This document shows, one piece after another, positions 32,761-44,377 of a DNA stretch of 58,000 nucleotides; the first letter of the stretch is position 1, and each line of letters begins with the position of its first letter. The notes beneath the pieces were generated by a model. That model had not been told where the DNA came from, ran no database searches, and saw only the letters and a program-made list of their open reading frames with translations. Source of the DNA: Cryptomeria japonica. Taxonomy: Eukaryota; Streptophyta; Pinopsida; Cupressales; Cupressaceae. The stretch lies in NCBI RefSeq assembly GCF_030272615.1, contig NC_081413.1, positions 333,726,302 to 333,784,301 on the forward strand, in the 5' to 3' direction. Made by a program: the position numbers and the translations under genes.

Positions 32761-35274
32761 ATGAGTCCTCATAAATTTTCACCTTTAACTACACATAATT
32801 ATGCATCATGGAAAATTAAAGTATGGAGCAAATTAATGGAAAAGGGTCTCAAGCATTACATAGATGGAACAATAGTAGCACCACCTGATCCTAAGGCTGA
32901 TCCTAATACTCAGTTAGAATGGCTCACTAATAATTGCATGGCTCTTGGAACTTTGCGTAAGTATGTATCAGATGATTTTCACATTGAGAAGTGTACTACA
33001 ATCAAAGAGGCTTGGGATATGTTTCAAAAATTGTATGTACAAGTTGATGAAATCAGAGGTTACAAGATTGACAATGAGCTCACCAACTTGGATCCCAAGA
33101 GTTTTGATACAATCCAAGATTATGTCACCAAATAAAATGAGCTAAGAGAAAAGCTTAAGGATTGTGGAATTGACAAAAAGGATGCTCAGTTGATATTCAA
33201 CTTGTTGGACAAGCTTGCACCAAAATATACAGCAATTGTGTCTAGCTTCCAAACTCATCATTTGATAGTGGGGAGTTCCTACATTATGCCTTCATTTGAT
33301 GACATTATGCCTTCATTTGATGCTTTCACAGAAATGTTGATATTGGAACAATCTAAGTTGTTGAACATGGGGCTTCTCAAGTCTTCAAAGTCCAAGGCTT
33401 TGGTGGCTAATCAAGGGAGTCAAGGGAGTCAAGGCAAAGATTCTGACAAGAAGAAGAAGCAATCTAAGTCAAACCCACAGCAGGAAAAAGAGAAATCATC
33501 CTCTCCATCACAAGGCGATTTTTCATCCTCTTCCAAAAAGGGGACTCCACCCAAGAAGGATAAACCAAATTGTGCATATTGCAAGAAGTATGGTCATGAT
33601 GAGCATCGATGCCACACCAAGCAAGTTGAGGAGTTGACAAATCTTCTTAAGAAAAACAACATCAACTTGCCATCTGCCTACACAAAGAAGGATTCATCTC
33701 CTTCCTCTTCCTCACAGTCTAAGGGAAAAGGGCAAGCATTTGTGGCTACAACGGGTTCTTTGAAGAAGTGGATACTTGACTCGAGTGCCTCTTATCACAT
33801 GGGTTCTACAAAGGAGTAGTTTTCTACATTGGAGCCATCTAAGGTACCTCACATTTACATAGGTGATGATACACAAGTAGAAGTTGAAAGGAAAGGTTCA
33901 ATTGACATGGATGATGGAACATTTGAGAATGTTCTTTATGTTCCTAACTTGTCTACCGACCTTCTCTCTATCTACCAAATCACTCACTATGGGAATGGGA
34001 AAAAGGTTGAGTTTACACCAGATTCAGTTGTGGTAAAGGAACTTGATAATGATGCCTTGGTAGTAGTGGGACAAGTCAATGACAACTCAAGGCTTTATTC
34101 GTTCTCCCACTTTGTGCCAAGTTCTCCTTCTAGGGCCTTGCTTACTCATTCAAATTCAGAAAGTAAGCTATGGCATGAGTGGTTTGGTCACCTCAACTAC
34201 CGCTATCTTCAACAGCTCAACACTAAATACATGGTCACAGGTCTACCTCAAATTAGTTTTTTAGAGGGTGTATTTTCAGGTTATTCCATGGGCAAGCATC
34301 CTGAGGAGAAGTCTGATAAGGGGAAAGCTTGGAGAGCTTTGGAAGTTCTTCAAATTGTTCACAACGATGTAGCAGGTCCATTTCCAGTACCTTCATTTAG
34401 CAAGGCCCGCTATGTCCTCACCTTCATTGATGACTACTCCCACTTCACTTGGGTCTACTTTCTCATTCATAAGAGTGAAGTATTTGATAGATTTCAGGAC
34501 TTCAAGACTCGTGTGGAGAAGCAATCCGAGAAAGTGGTCAAGATTCTTCGTATAGATAATGGAAGGGAATATGTGAACAAAAGACTTGAGGATTTTTGTA
34601 CATTTGAGGGGATTGATCTTCAGCATTCTATTGCATACACTCCACAGCAGAACGGAGTTGCAAAATGCAAGAATAGAACTCTCAAATAAATGGCTAGTTG
34701 TATGATACATGCACGTTCTCTTGATCTTTCCTTTTGGGCAGAGGCTATCAGTTGTGCCACACACATCTAGAATCACGTTCCTTGCAAATCTTTGCAAGGT
34801 ATTACTCCTTTTGAGGTTTGGGTTGGTAGGAAACCAATTGTGAGACATTTCAAAGTCTTTGGGTGTCCAGCATGGGCTCGCATACCTCCGCAGAAACACA
34901 AGGCATTGGAACCTCAGAGTCGGCCTTACATATTTATTGGATATCCTGAGGGTGTTAAGGCATATAGATTGATGGATCCTGAGACACATGAGGTGTTTAT
35001 TGAGAGGAGTGTTCACTTTGAGGAAAGATCTCCTAGCTTAGCCTCTCTACCTCCTCCACCTTCCTCCATTGTGGATAGTGATGTTAGTGATTCAGATGAT
35101 GAGACTCCTTCAACTCTGACTCACAGGCTTACACCTCTATAGGGTCCGCTTGCAGTTCAGGAGCCTCGTTCTCCACCTCCACCTAGACCTCATTGGGCTC
35201 GACAGACACTTGAGTTTGCAGATTCTCTTGTTGGGGATCCTTTAGATATATGGAGGACTCTATCACAACATTAG
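32761..35274 (+). pseudogene. Copia gag-protease-integrase, truncated before RT
   Basis: One frame without frameshift from MSPHKFSPLT. Gag core to ~33400; zinc knuckle CAYCKKYGHDEHRC at ~33577; protease where the DSG motif reads DSS (ILDSSASYHM, ~33771); integrase finger with its two Cys replaced by Phe and Tyr (GVFSGYSMG, ~34268); catalytic D (HNDVAGP) and D (RIDNGREY) present, but the third acid is Lys (NGVAKCKNRT, ~34651). Stops at 33133 (TAA), 33817 (TAG), 34687 (TAA), 34768 (TAG), 35140 (TAG) and the end at 35272. The lost residues fit G-to-A or C-to-T changes. A 21-bp exact in-frame tandem duplication lies at 33281-33322. It is dead for both proteolysis and integration. Confidence 0.9.
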
Positions 35275-35280
35275 GACCTT

Positions 35281-35492
35281 CACTAATACATTTGGCCTAA
35301 AATTTTGATGGAGAAGGTATATTATGAACAAATTTGTTTTTTTTTTGAAAAACTGCCTGCATTCATTGGAATTCTGATGATAATTCAATATATGTTTTTG
35401 ACAGGAGAAGGAATTGGCAATGACATTTGTGCTTTTTTACAAAAAGTGTCCACGTTCGTCAAAATTCCGACAACAACGGGCATTACTTAAAA
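35281..35492. repeat. CACTA-like ~210-bp repeat, copy B
   Basis: CACTAATACATTTGG at the left and CAACGGGCATTACTTAAAAAA at the right, matching copy A (18942-19150) across its length at moderate identity. Inner motifs include GGAGAAGG twice and CGTTCGTCAAAATTCCGAC. It directly follows the broken end of the truncated Copia. Confidence 0.5.
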
Positions 35493-37860
35493 AAAAAAAG
35501 ACCAAGACATTTCAACTCATTTTCATGGCCTCTTCCCATTCTCACATTTCCGCCCTAGCAACGTACTCCCACCCAGAGTAAGTGTGTACCATGAACCGTT
35601 TTGACCGATTAATGCCAACTCCAAGCATTCTCAGCTCATGGAATTTGCAAAAATGGGAGCAATGTTAGCTCATGCAGGAATAGGGTAGGTGTAAAGATCT
35701 GTCAACATCCTCCCACCTAGATTGGCTCTTCAAAATTCCACCTCTGTCAAACCCCAACAATAGAGGAGAGGTTGTGTCATAATGCCACCGGTTTTTTCTG
35801 GGGAATAGAGATCATATCTATAGAATTTGTTCCACTCAAGTCCTGCTAGAAATGAATGGTGATCCCAAGCAAAGCAAATCTCTTCTTCCCCCGCCCAAGA
35901 ATTGGATATGGATTTTTCCATAGATTGAAGGCCTGGTGGAAATGGGATAACATGCAAAAAAGGGAGCAATGTCAGCTCATGGAATAGGGCATGCTCCCAG
36001 GTATGAATCATATATCGTATGAATCAACATCCTTTTTGGGGAATTTTTTTTTTTCAAAAAATAGTTCATATGTTTTGTTTTATGCTCCCACATTTTGCAT
36101 ACATATCTACCAGGGCATTCACAACTACAACATCTGAAAATCTCCCTTAATGTTTCGATTGATGCCCATACCCTATTCCAAGGTTCCAACCTCAGATGTG
36201 TAGGAAGAGGGTGTTGGCAATGGTTGTGGATTTTGGTTGTACACCTACCATGTACATTTGCCTTAGGTTTCAAAAATATTTTCAACAAATCTACTTTTTT
36301 CATATTGTGGCATTCCATGACACATCATTTTTGTGAGGAATTTTAGCAGTTTGAATTCCTTGTTCATGTCTTCATAGTATTGAAAGTTTCTAAAGTATTT
36401 TAAAAGGTCTATTTTGGGCAATCCCAATGATCATTGTGTTCGACTAAAGACCAATAGGTTTCATTCCCCTTCTTTAATTCATTCATTGGTCACCCATCTA
36501 TTTTGCACCTGCAGATAGTGATGTTTCTGATTCTCCATTGGTGTGGGTGTAGGTGTAAAGCTATGTCAACATCCCCTATCCTGTGCAAAAATGGGAGCTT
36601 TGAAATGGCACACCAACTATTTGACAGACTGCCTCACAGAAATTGGAAGTTTTTGAACAAGGTATGAACATCTATCATAGGATAAATAATAGAGGAATTT
36701 TGTTACTCATCCAAAATAAAGCCATGTTAGAGTTATGATCTTCAATACTTTCTCTTAGACAAGAGATAAAATTAAAAAACCACATGATTACTAAAATAAA
36801 TTTATTTTCTTACTAAAAATATAAATAATTACATTAGATATATATTCCACATAAAGAAAAGAAATTATGAAAATCATTTGTGTCTTAAATAATGAGATCA
36901 ACAACTAAAAATGGGAAAATAATATCCTAATTAAGACTCCCTAATTAGTATAAGATACTATTTCCAATATTATACTAAGGATAAATATTCAAAAAGTATA
37001 ATAATTACACTAATACATATATCACTCTCATGCCTTCCTTAATTTGATATAAGGTCCCTCTATCCAAATATGAAGTCTCAAGGGAGTTGTATGTGTCAAT
37101 TATTCAAGCTTCTTCTAAATCTATTCCAACCTCTTATTCCAACACATGTCTTGATGATGGTTAAGGATATTTAAAATTTGAAAATATGATTGAACACACT
37201 CCTCTAGACATGATTTAAACACCACATTTAATTATACACATGGATGCAATGGACATGATTTAGGATGTATACAATGAAGTGTGGAGGTTCATGAGAAATA
37301 TACATTACATTTTTCTAAAGAAGATTTAGGTTTCTATCCTCCTCCTTTGTTGACATCCCCTCCCCCATTGTCTAATATATCTATGACTTTTCCAACAACT
37401 TTTAATCACAACAAGAGATAATTTTGTATGAGTTTCTTAAAGCCAACTTTATTACTCCCCCCTTGAAAAATTAAAGAAAAAACCATAAACAAAATTAGGA
37501 CAATCCTTTTTTCAAGCATCATCAACTATTCCACTAATGAATGTCATGGTTTGGAGATTAAAATTCAACAACTTATTGTAGCTCTAGTAAGATTTAAATA
37601 ATAGGTGGCAATGAGTTATACACTCATCATATCCCTTCTAAATGACATTTATAACCTATTATGTTTTTATCTTTCTATATGACATTGGTAGCTTAATTAC
37701 CTATTAGGGGCTCATTGTCATTCATGGTACTATGATTTCATGTGAAATCATACTTGGGAGGCAACATAATAGCCTAGTTCTTCTTGGCTCTACATTGTGG
37801 AGCAAGAATAATAGTTGTCAATTGTTCCTCTTTTTTAAGGATCCACTTTACCTTTGTTGA
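35493..37860. other. Intergenic DNA with short internal repeats, no gene seen
   Basis: A phrase of the form CAAAAATGGGAGCAATGT-AGCTCATG recurs near 35648 and 35955, and GTAGGTGTAAAG-T-TGTCAACATCC near 35686 and 36551, so part of this is an internally duplicated repeat. The rest, from about 36700, is AT-rich. Frames of 93 and 113 codons on the minus strand (35730-36318) show no recognisable domain. Confidence 0.45.
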
Positions 37861-37863
37861 TTT

Positions 37864-38460
37864 TTATCTTTTATAACTTGATATCCTTTCTTGCATAGAA
37901 TTGTCCTGAATCCAAATTATCTCCTTGCTTGGAAATGTGTGTTCCTTGATTAGGGCCTCTTTCATTGTTTTGTAGGCAAATAAACAAAGACATCAACCTC
38001 TCCTCTCTACTTATACACAAAATGGCTAATTGAAACCACTTCATATACACAAAATGTATCCTTGCACTGATTGAGCCTCAAAAATGTGACACCCTTGTTC
38101 AACAAGGGTTGATACTCTACAACATGATGCCTATCATTCATGAGCTCAAGGTGGTTGCTTTCATGCTCAATAAAAATATGATCAAAACTTTTTGTAGTTT
38201 CACCACCATCATAATATCATTTTTCTATTGTTAACATCATACATCCTCATGCTACGCTAGCAATTCATCGGGTTCTTCAATTTATTCACTCTTTATATGT
38301 TAGTGACTTCCTTTAACTTATGAACCTTCAAATAAATCATCATAATGACCCCTTCACTATCTTGTGTTGAATGAAAATCCTTCAACTGGACTGCATTGTA
38401 TAAGAATTTGGTGTGGATCTTTCATTCTTTCCTTGATTTGCCATTTTTTATTGTTCCACC
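37864..38460 (-). pseudogene. Decayed coding-like region, family unknown
   Basis: Minus-strand translation gives three consecutive protein-like runs in shifting frames. The first includes KFLYNAVQLKDFHSTQDSEG (~38390). The second includes HHVVEYQPLLNKGVTFLRLN (~38115) and continues to HFVYK. The third includes MKEALIKEHTFPSKEIIWIQ (~37950). At least two frameshifts and several stops separate them. Composition and hydrophobic pattern look like real protein, but I recognise no domain. It could be a cellular pseudogene or a transposon ORF. Confidence 0.3.
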
Positions 38461-39827
38461 CTACAATTTTGTATTTGAGGTATGTAAAATAGTTGCTCTA
38501 TAGAGTTTTTTTATCTCTTTGCATTCTTTTGGTTGCCTTCATTTAAATTGTGTAATGTTTCCATAGTATCTCTTTTACAACTATCTCTTCCTTTCTTATA
38601 GCAATGAGGCATGTACAAGGATCTTTCTTCCTAGCTTGGAATGCATGTATGTTTATTAAGGGTATCTTCTTGGTGTTGAAGGTTCTTATCCTTGATCGCT
38701 ATCTACCTTAAGATATCAACCTAGAGGTATGTTGACATCTTAAGGGGAGGCATATGAGCTCTCATTTTTTCTCGTGTTAATTCATTTATGTTATATCCTC
38801 AAACTAGAAATGTTGTGGTACATAGCGCCCCCTAGGGCATGGTTTTATTTTTTTTAGATTCGTTACTTGGAATAGCATGGATTAATGCTAGTGTGACCAT
38901 TGTTGTTTTTTACACCTTTGCAAGTGTTGGTTATTATTATTGTTTGTGTTTTGTGTCACTACAACAACCATTTTGTAGTAGATTTTTTGGATTGCCTTGC
39001 AAATAAATAGTTTTGTTTGTTAATCTTCTCGATCATGGATCACCTAGCATAACACAACTTGCTAGCCAATGAAATCCATGATGTAACATGAATCACCCAA
39101 CATTACACAACTTGTTAGCTAGTAGTATTCACATTTCTTCTCTTTTCTCTTATCATATGACTAATATTAAACATCTCCTTAGTAGACCTAGAAGTCATAT
39201 CTCTTCTCCCATGACAAAGTGTTCAAGTAGAATTGTTGGGACTAGGAGGTGCGGATCGACCAGATCCTACACCTATCGGATGTAGACAAAATGAATTCTT
39301 TTTGGATCATGATGGTACACAAAATCTACTATCAAAAGGTTGTCAAAAATTCTTGGGACTAGGAGGTGTGAAATGGCCTACTCTTATGCTTTTCATGCCA
39401 TCAAAATTTGAGTTTTATTGTCATCATTTACTTTGCCAAATTCTTCACATGTAACTCCTGAATCAATTTCCTACACACAAAATGATGAAAAATAGGTTTG
39501 TTGATGGGGGATTTCCTAGGTCAAACCTCGGGTTGTGAATTAACCTTGAAGTATAATGTTTTCCTTTTGAGGGAAAGGATAGATCTAATCTAAAAATGCT
39601 TAAAATTGAACATGATACCTTGATGAGTCTTTCTTGAATCCTCACACAAGGTTTTAGGATGTCATGCAGATTGTTGATCATGAATGTTGTGCTTTATCTT
39701 GAATTCTCCTTCAATGCTTGATTTCTTGTTCACTTGGAATTGAATTGATTTAATAATTAAGAGATCACTTGAATTGTAGGTAGACCCCTTCAAATGACAG
39801 GGTAGGCTTCCTTTTATACCTAATATA
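38461..39827. other. Intergenic DNA, no gene seen
   Basis: AT-rich, no recognisable domain. A phrase TTGGGACTAGGAGGTG occurs at about 39236 and 39353, a direct repeat about 117 bp apart whose flanks (TCAAAA / GTGCGGATCGACC and GTGTGAAATGGCC) also resemble each other. Confidence 0.45.
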
Positions 39828-40060
39828 TGTCTCGAAAGCATTTTATCATGATGGAATTAAATTAAAGTACTTTCTCTTCTATCTGGTATTGGTGGAGTAG
39901 AGGCTGCATTGCATCGACCTAGGATACATATTTCTGCAGATACAACACAAGTTAAATGTATCCTAGGTCGATGCAAAGCAACCTCTGCTCCAGAGATCAG
40001 CAGAAAATACAGAAAGAATTTTAATTTAATGCCATCAGGATAAAAGGCTTTCAAGACAGA
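39828..40060. repeat. Long fold-back hairpin (MITE or MIRNA-like)
   Basis: Left arm 39828-39929 and right arm 39956-40060 are reverse complements over about 102-105 nt at roughly 80% identity, separated by a 26-nt loop. The 21 nt next to the loop pair perfectly (39909-39929 with 39956-39976). Both arms start TGTCT at the outside. Mismatches are spread through the outer two thirds. The shape fits a young inverted-duplication MIRNA precursor or a MITE without clear target duplication. The 65-codon minus-strand frame at 39857-40054 is the hairpin itself and not a gene. Confidence 0.8.
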
Positions 40061-40268
40061 TTAATGGTATGCAACTGTATCTATTTGGAATGCATTACCC
40101 AAACAACGCAATCAATCAGTCACCTTTGAAAAGAAAGTGGTATGATGAAATCTTTGGGCATAAAATAGATGATATGTACTCCATACTACTGCTACACAAT
40201 ATTTTGGTCGATGATATTTTTAAAATAGTAAAGGAAGGTGTATGGAGCAACCAAATTCTTATCATTAT
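40061..40268. other. Spacer between hairpin and Gypsy LTR
   Basis: About 200 bp of unique-looking sequence ending ATTAT before the Gypsy LTR. The right flank of the Gypsy is outside the window, so the target duplication cannot be tested. Confidence 0.5.
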
Positions 40269-41693
40269 TGTAGTCACATAAATCTATCCATTTTAATTAA
40301 ATGAATATTCCCTATTTATTTGATTAAAAATACACTAGCCATCAGTTAATTAAATAAATATCTAATTAATTCATCTTCAAACATTCTCCTATTAATTAAA
40401 TAAATTATTCAATTTATTTTTATTAATTCATTAAACCAAATTCACAAATAAATTAAATGAATAAATCCTATTTATTTCATTTAACCCTTTTCCTCTTTTA
40501 AATAAATTAAATAAAACATTTATTTAAATCATTTATTCCCCCCCCCACTTGCATTTTCCTACAAATGCAACTTGCACCTATTTATTGAAATAAATGAATT
40601 TTATTTTAATTAAAAATCCTATTTTCCCTCACCCACCAAACCCACTTACAATCCTAACCCCCTTCTAGATTCTTCTAAGCCCTTCCTAATTAACCTAATC
40701 CATCCCCTAATTATTGTCACATTCCTAAGCAACTTGGAGTCACTTCTCAAAGACCTCAAAGTCTTTGAAAAGCATTTATTGCTTTGTGTGTTCAACAATT
40801 TAACCTTCAAAGTCTTCCAAAACCACTAATGGCTCTTAAATGACCATTAATGGCTCTTACATAACCATTTATGGTTATTTCAACTTGCACTCATGTGTCT
40901 CCTCAAGCATTTATTGCTTTGACCATGGTTATCCTTTTTGCCTTTGCACAAGAGTTTATCCATTGGATAAAAGCTTTATTCTTTGAATAAAGAATTTATC
41001 CATTCAAATAACCTTGACCTTAACTTCCAAGTTAACCTTCAGGTCATCTCAAGCATTTAATGCTTATTCCCTCTCATCTCAACCTATCTCACATTGAGAC
41101 TTGTCATCTTGGGATTGGGTTGAAATCCCTCACATGGATCTCAAATCATTCAATCCTGACCCTTGTTGAGATTACTCAATCTCAACCATCTATTGCTCCA
41201 TTTTTCCTATAAATAGAGCCCATTTCTTCTTAATCCAGATCTTGAAAACTTGTATGCATTTAACCTATAGTGAATTTTAGAGAGCATTTAGCATAAATAA
41301 CTCATATAATTGTCATTTTGGTTTAAAACAAATCATCTTAGTATCTATAGCATTTAGTATTAGTTTTTCATTCATATTTAGAGAAAATACTTTAATCTTG
41401 AATCTCCATAAGCATCCATAGTGCAAAAAGCTGCTAAGAGCTACACTATTTTGGAACTTGGAGAGGAGAGGAACAAGGAAGGAGAAAATACCAACATGGT
41501 AGAGAGCATTTGGAGGAGCTTAGTTGCTTTTTGTAGATTCCTTAAGCTTTCTTTTTGCTTAGTAGTGTCTTTCTTGATATGCTTGCTTAGGATAGTTTTT
41601 AATTTATGATTTTCTAACATCTAACAATCGACTCTTGTTGTTTCTTGTTCAGGTGTTTGTTTATCTTAACCTTATCCTTTTTGCAGAGCATCA
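40269..41693 (+). repeat. 5' LTR of the large Gypsy element
   Basis: Starts TGTAGTCACATAAATC and ends AGAGCATCA, 1425 bp. Its first third is built of TTAATTAAATAAAT blocks. Contains the TATA box TATAAATAG at 41208-41216. The start is confirmed by the second copy at 57443. Confidence 0.92.
41208..41216 (+). promoter_or_regulatory. TATA box of the Gypsy LTR
   Basis: TATAAATAG followed by AGCCCATTTCTTC, the usual form of an LTR core promoter, about 485 bp before the LTR end. Confidence 0.6.
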
Positions 41694-41695
41694 TT

Positions 41696-41714
41696 TGGTG
41701 AACCCGACGTGAAT
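41696..41714 (+). other. Primer-binding site of the Gypsy element
   Basis: TGGTGAACCCGACGTGAAT begins two bases after the LTR end. TGG corresponds to the CCA tail of a tRNA. I do not assign the tRNA; it differs from the Met type used by the Copia elements. Confidence 0.7.
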
Positions 41715-41789
41715 CACAAACACATTTAAAAACCTTTAAAAAAAAAAAACCAACTAACATGTTTGAATGTTGAAATTGTCACACAGGTC

Positions 41790-42055
41790 GCGCTTTAGCA
41801 CGTTTGCTCACATTGTAGCACTATTGCAACTTGCTATTCTAGTGCTATTGTTTTTACAATAGCACTATTGTCTCAAGTTTGGCACTATTGTGTGTGTTTT
41901 AGCACTTTTGCACTTATTTCAGCGCTTTTGAGTTTGTTCTAGCGCTTTTGTATTCACTGTCAATGTCTTATTTTAGCACTTTTGTTTCTGTAAAAATGTG
42001 TTTTTGGTTAACTAGCGCTTCTGTTTTCACACAGACTAGCACTATTGTAACAGAA
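41790..42055 (+). repeat. Cluster of TTTAGCGCTATTG-like motifs, 5' end
   Basis: About eleven dispersed copies of a motif TTTAGC(G/A)CT(A/T)TTG, spaced 18-35 bp, in the first 350 bases after the primer site. Examples are at about 41813, 41895, 41930 and 42035. The same motif in reverse complement forms the cluster at 56591-56884. Confidence 0.75.
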
Positions 42056-44377
42056 TACTGTAAGGAAGGCCTTGTAACTGAAAAATTGGTTTATTTTAGG
42101 CTTGTGGAAGCCCCCCTTAGGTGTGGATTTTACTAACTATTTGCTTTTTGTGCAAGTCTAAAACTCACTTCCTTAAAAATCAAAATTTTGTTTTTGGTGC
42201 TCTAAAAATTGAACAAAACAAGTTTACTTTCTTGAAAGTTAGGATCATTTACATTTGGTGTTTTAAAAATTGAACAAAACTAATTTACTTCCTTGCAAGT
42301 TAGGTTCATTTTATTTTGGTGCTTAAAACAAAACAAGACAAATTTCTTTCTTGCATCAAAATAAAATTTACAATCCACACTTCAAATTTTGGTGCAAGTA
42401 AAATTCACAATCAACTTGTTTCTATTTTGCAAGCAATTTACTTCAAGCAAAACGTGCTTTTTATTAAGTTGACTAGGATTTCATTTTCCTAGTTACTTAA
42501 ACATATTGCCTTTGAAGTTAAAAAGAACATCATGGTTGTTGGAGCAACATCTCCAATTAGATAGAAAATCATTGCAATGACAAGTTAAAAAGAACAAGTG
42601 TTTTTCATGATTGACACACTTGTGCAAAAGGTTGGTGGAGTGGTCCTACTTCTAACACACACTATCCTCTCCCTTGGATTTCGTGGTCCTAGGTGCAAAA
42701 GAAAAGTGTTAGTAACACTCAAATTTTTTTATCTTTTTAAGAGAGGCCTGCCAAGAGACACATCACTCTTGGGAATGACCTCGCGTGGTAAATCCTTCGA
42801 GTCGCTATAGAAATCAGGTGAGAGTGAAAGTTGTAGCCTTGGGTATAGTTGTTCCTACAGTGTAACTTGCCGAAAGGACAAATGGGTCCCACCACAAGTT
42901 ACAAGGCTCTTAAGTGAGTCATTGCAGAATGAACTTATGTCCAAAGACATAAAAAATTACTAAACACCTTTAAGTAGTAGCCCACCCATTCTATTGATTG
43001 AGGATATTTGTGATATAATTCAGTGCAAGAGCATAGATGGTTTTTCTCCCAAGATATTCACCATACATATTTCCTTGAGTAGAAACATAGCTTTTTGAAA
43101 AGTCACTTGTGGCTTGATGAAAGTGGTGACTCCACCATCATATGGATCATCTATTTGTTATGCTCGTGCAAGACTTAGTATATCACATCCTTACCTACCA
43201 CGGTGGGATTCATAAGGTATGTAGTACCACAGTCGAAGAAATATCAAGATGTGGGCTGAATTTATCGCAACTGCCATTTGACCTTAGGGATACAAAGTGT
43301 TTGAATTGTTTTCATTTTATTCAAAGACCAAGTACAAATTGAGCTGACTTTAGGCTTTGGAAAGAAAAACACCTAAAATACACTTAAAGGAAAGGGTCAT
43401 AAAAAGTCCAAGGATTGGGTTGATCTAGACCCATACTCATTTGTGCCTTTAAGGCAAAATTCTTGTGTTTGTGTGCTTGCTTTGTTTTCTTGTCAAAGAA
43501 ACATCATAAAATCAAAAAATCAAAACAACCAAAAGATCAAAAAAAAAAAAAAAAAGTATCAAACTTTATGACCATTCTTCACATCTTGAGAAAGAAGAAT
43601 CTTCATCAAAACATCAACTTGAAAAGAAGACCATTGAGCTCACAGACTTTGATCAAAAAGAGGAAATTCTTCTATCTAAATAGACAAATCTTTGTCTCTC
43701 ATATAGTTTTTATACGTCACATGTGTCTCTACCTTCAAGGCAAATCAAATGAATTTGATTCAGAATCATTAAACCGCAGAGCTTTGAGTTATCACAAAAA
43801 CCAAGGAGGCAAGATTAATCCCAACTTGTTCCCAAACATTTGTATCACATACAACGTAGCTTGAGAAATGCCACCAACACCCGAAAGGGAAGAGGTAGAA
43901 TTTGTTCCATTTGTGACACAAAGCTTTTATTGAAGTTAAAACATTTCATCCATTATCTCATTCACACATCATCACTTCAACATCAATCCATTTCAACTCT
44001 CAAAACATTAAGAGGTTCTTGTCCTAAGTTCTCTTTTAGATATTGCTTGAATCAAACACATCACATCACTTTTAGATTGTTTCTACATCTAGGATAAGCT
44101 TATCCTAAGAGACATATCTACGTAGGTTAAAACTAGTTTATGAGTGAATCCTCTCATTACTAGGTAGTTAAGTCTATAACACATCTCATATTTCTCTGCA
44201 CCTTATCACATCAAACCTTATCAAACACAACAAGCAATTCAAAGAAAGAATTTTGGTAACATCTACCTTTAAGTGCTAGAGATCCACATGCAACACAATT
44301 CACCCAACATCAATCTTTCATTTCATCAACAACTCATCATCATTTTCACCCAACTTCAACAATAACTTGTAAACAAA
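42056..44377 (+). other. Gypsy leader, non-coding, with short tandem repeats
   Basis: Contains a degenerate tandem repeat at about 42185-42350: TTGGTGCTCTAAAAATTGAAC, TTGGTGTTTTAAAAATTGAAC and TTGGTGCTTAAAAC, period about 60 bp. A 133-codon Lys-rich frame at 43463-43864 shows no domain and starts from low-complexity sequence, so it is not called. Long leaders are common in Tat/Ogre elements. Confidence 0.55.

Larger units (their letters stand above)
31376..35274 (+). mobile_element. 3'-truncated Ty1/Copia element (different family)
   Basis: Short LTR (31376-31823), primer site (31826) and gag-protease-integrase frame (32761-35274). The reverse transcriptase, RNase H and 3' LTR are missing; the sequence stops six bases before a CACTA-like repeat (35281). 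Its LTR, leader and protein are not similar to those of the Copia at 3694, so it is a separate family. The truncation at the repeat edge suggests a rearrangement or deletion there. Confidence 0.85.

Noticed and set aside
34393-35016. Minus-strand frame of 207 codons
   Set aside because: Shadow of the Copia integrase frame on the plus strand; no domain of its own.
39857-40054. 65-codon minus-strand frame
   Set aside because: It runs through both arms of the fold-back hairpin, so the same protein-like string appears from either strand; the hairpin explains it.
43463-43864. 133-codon Lys-rich plus-strand frame in the Gypsy leader
   Set aside because: Starts in low-complexity A-rich sequence, no domain, and lies in a leader without other coding signs.
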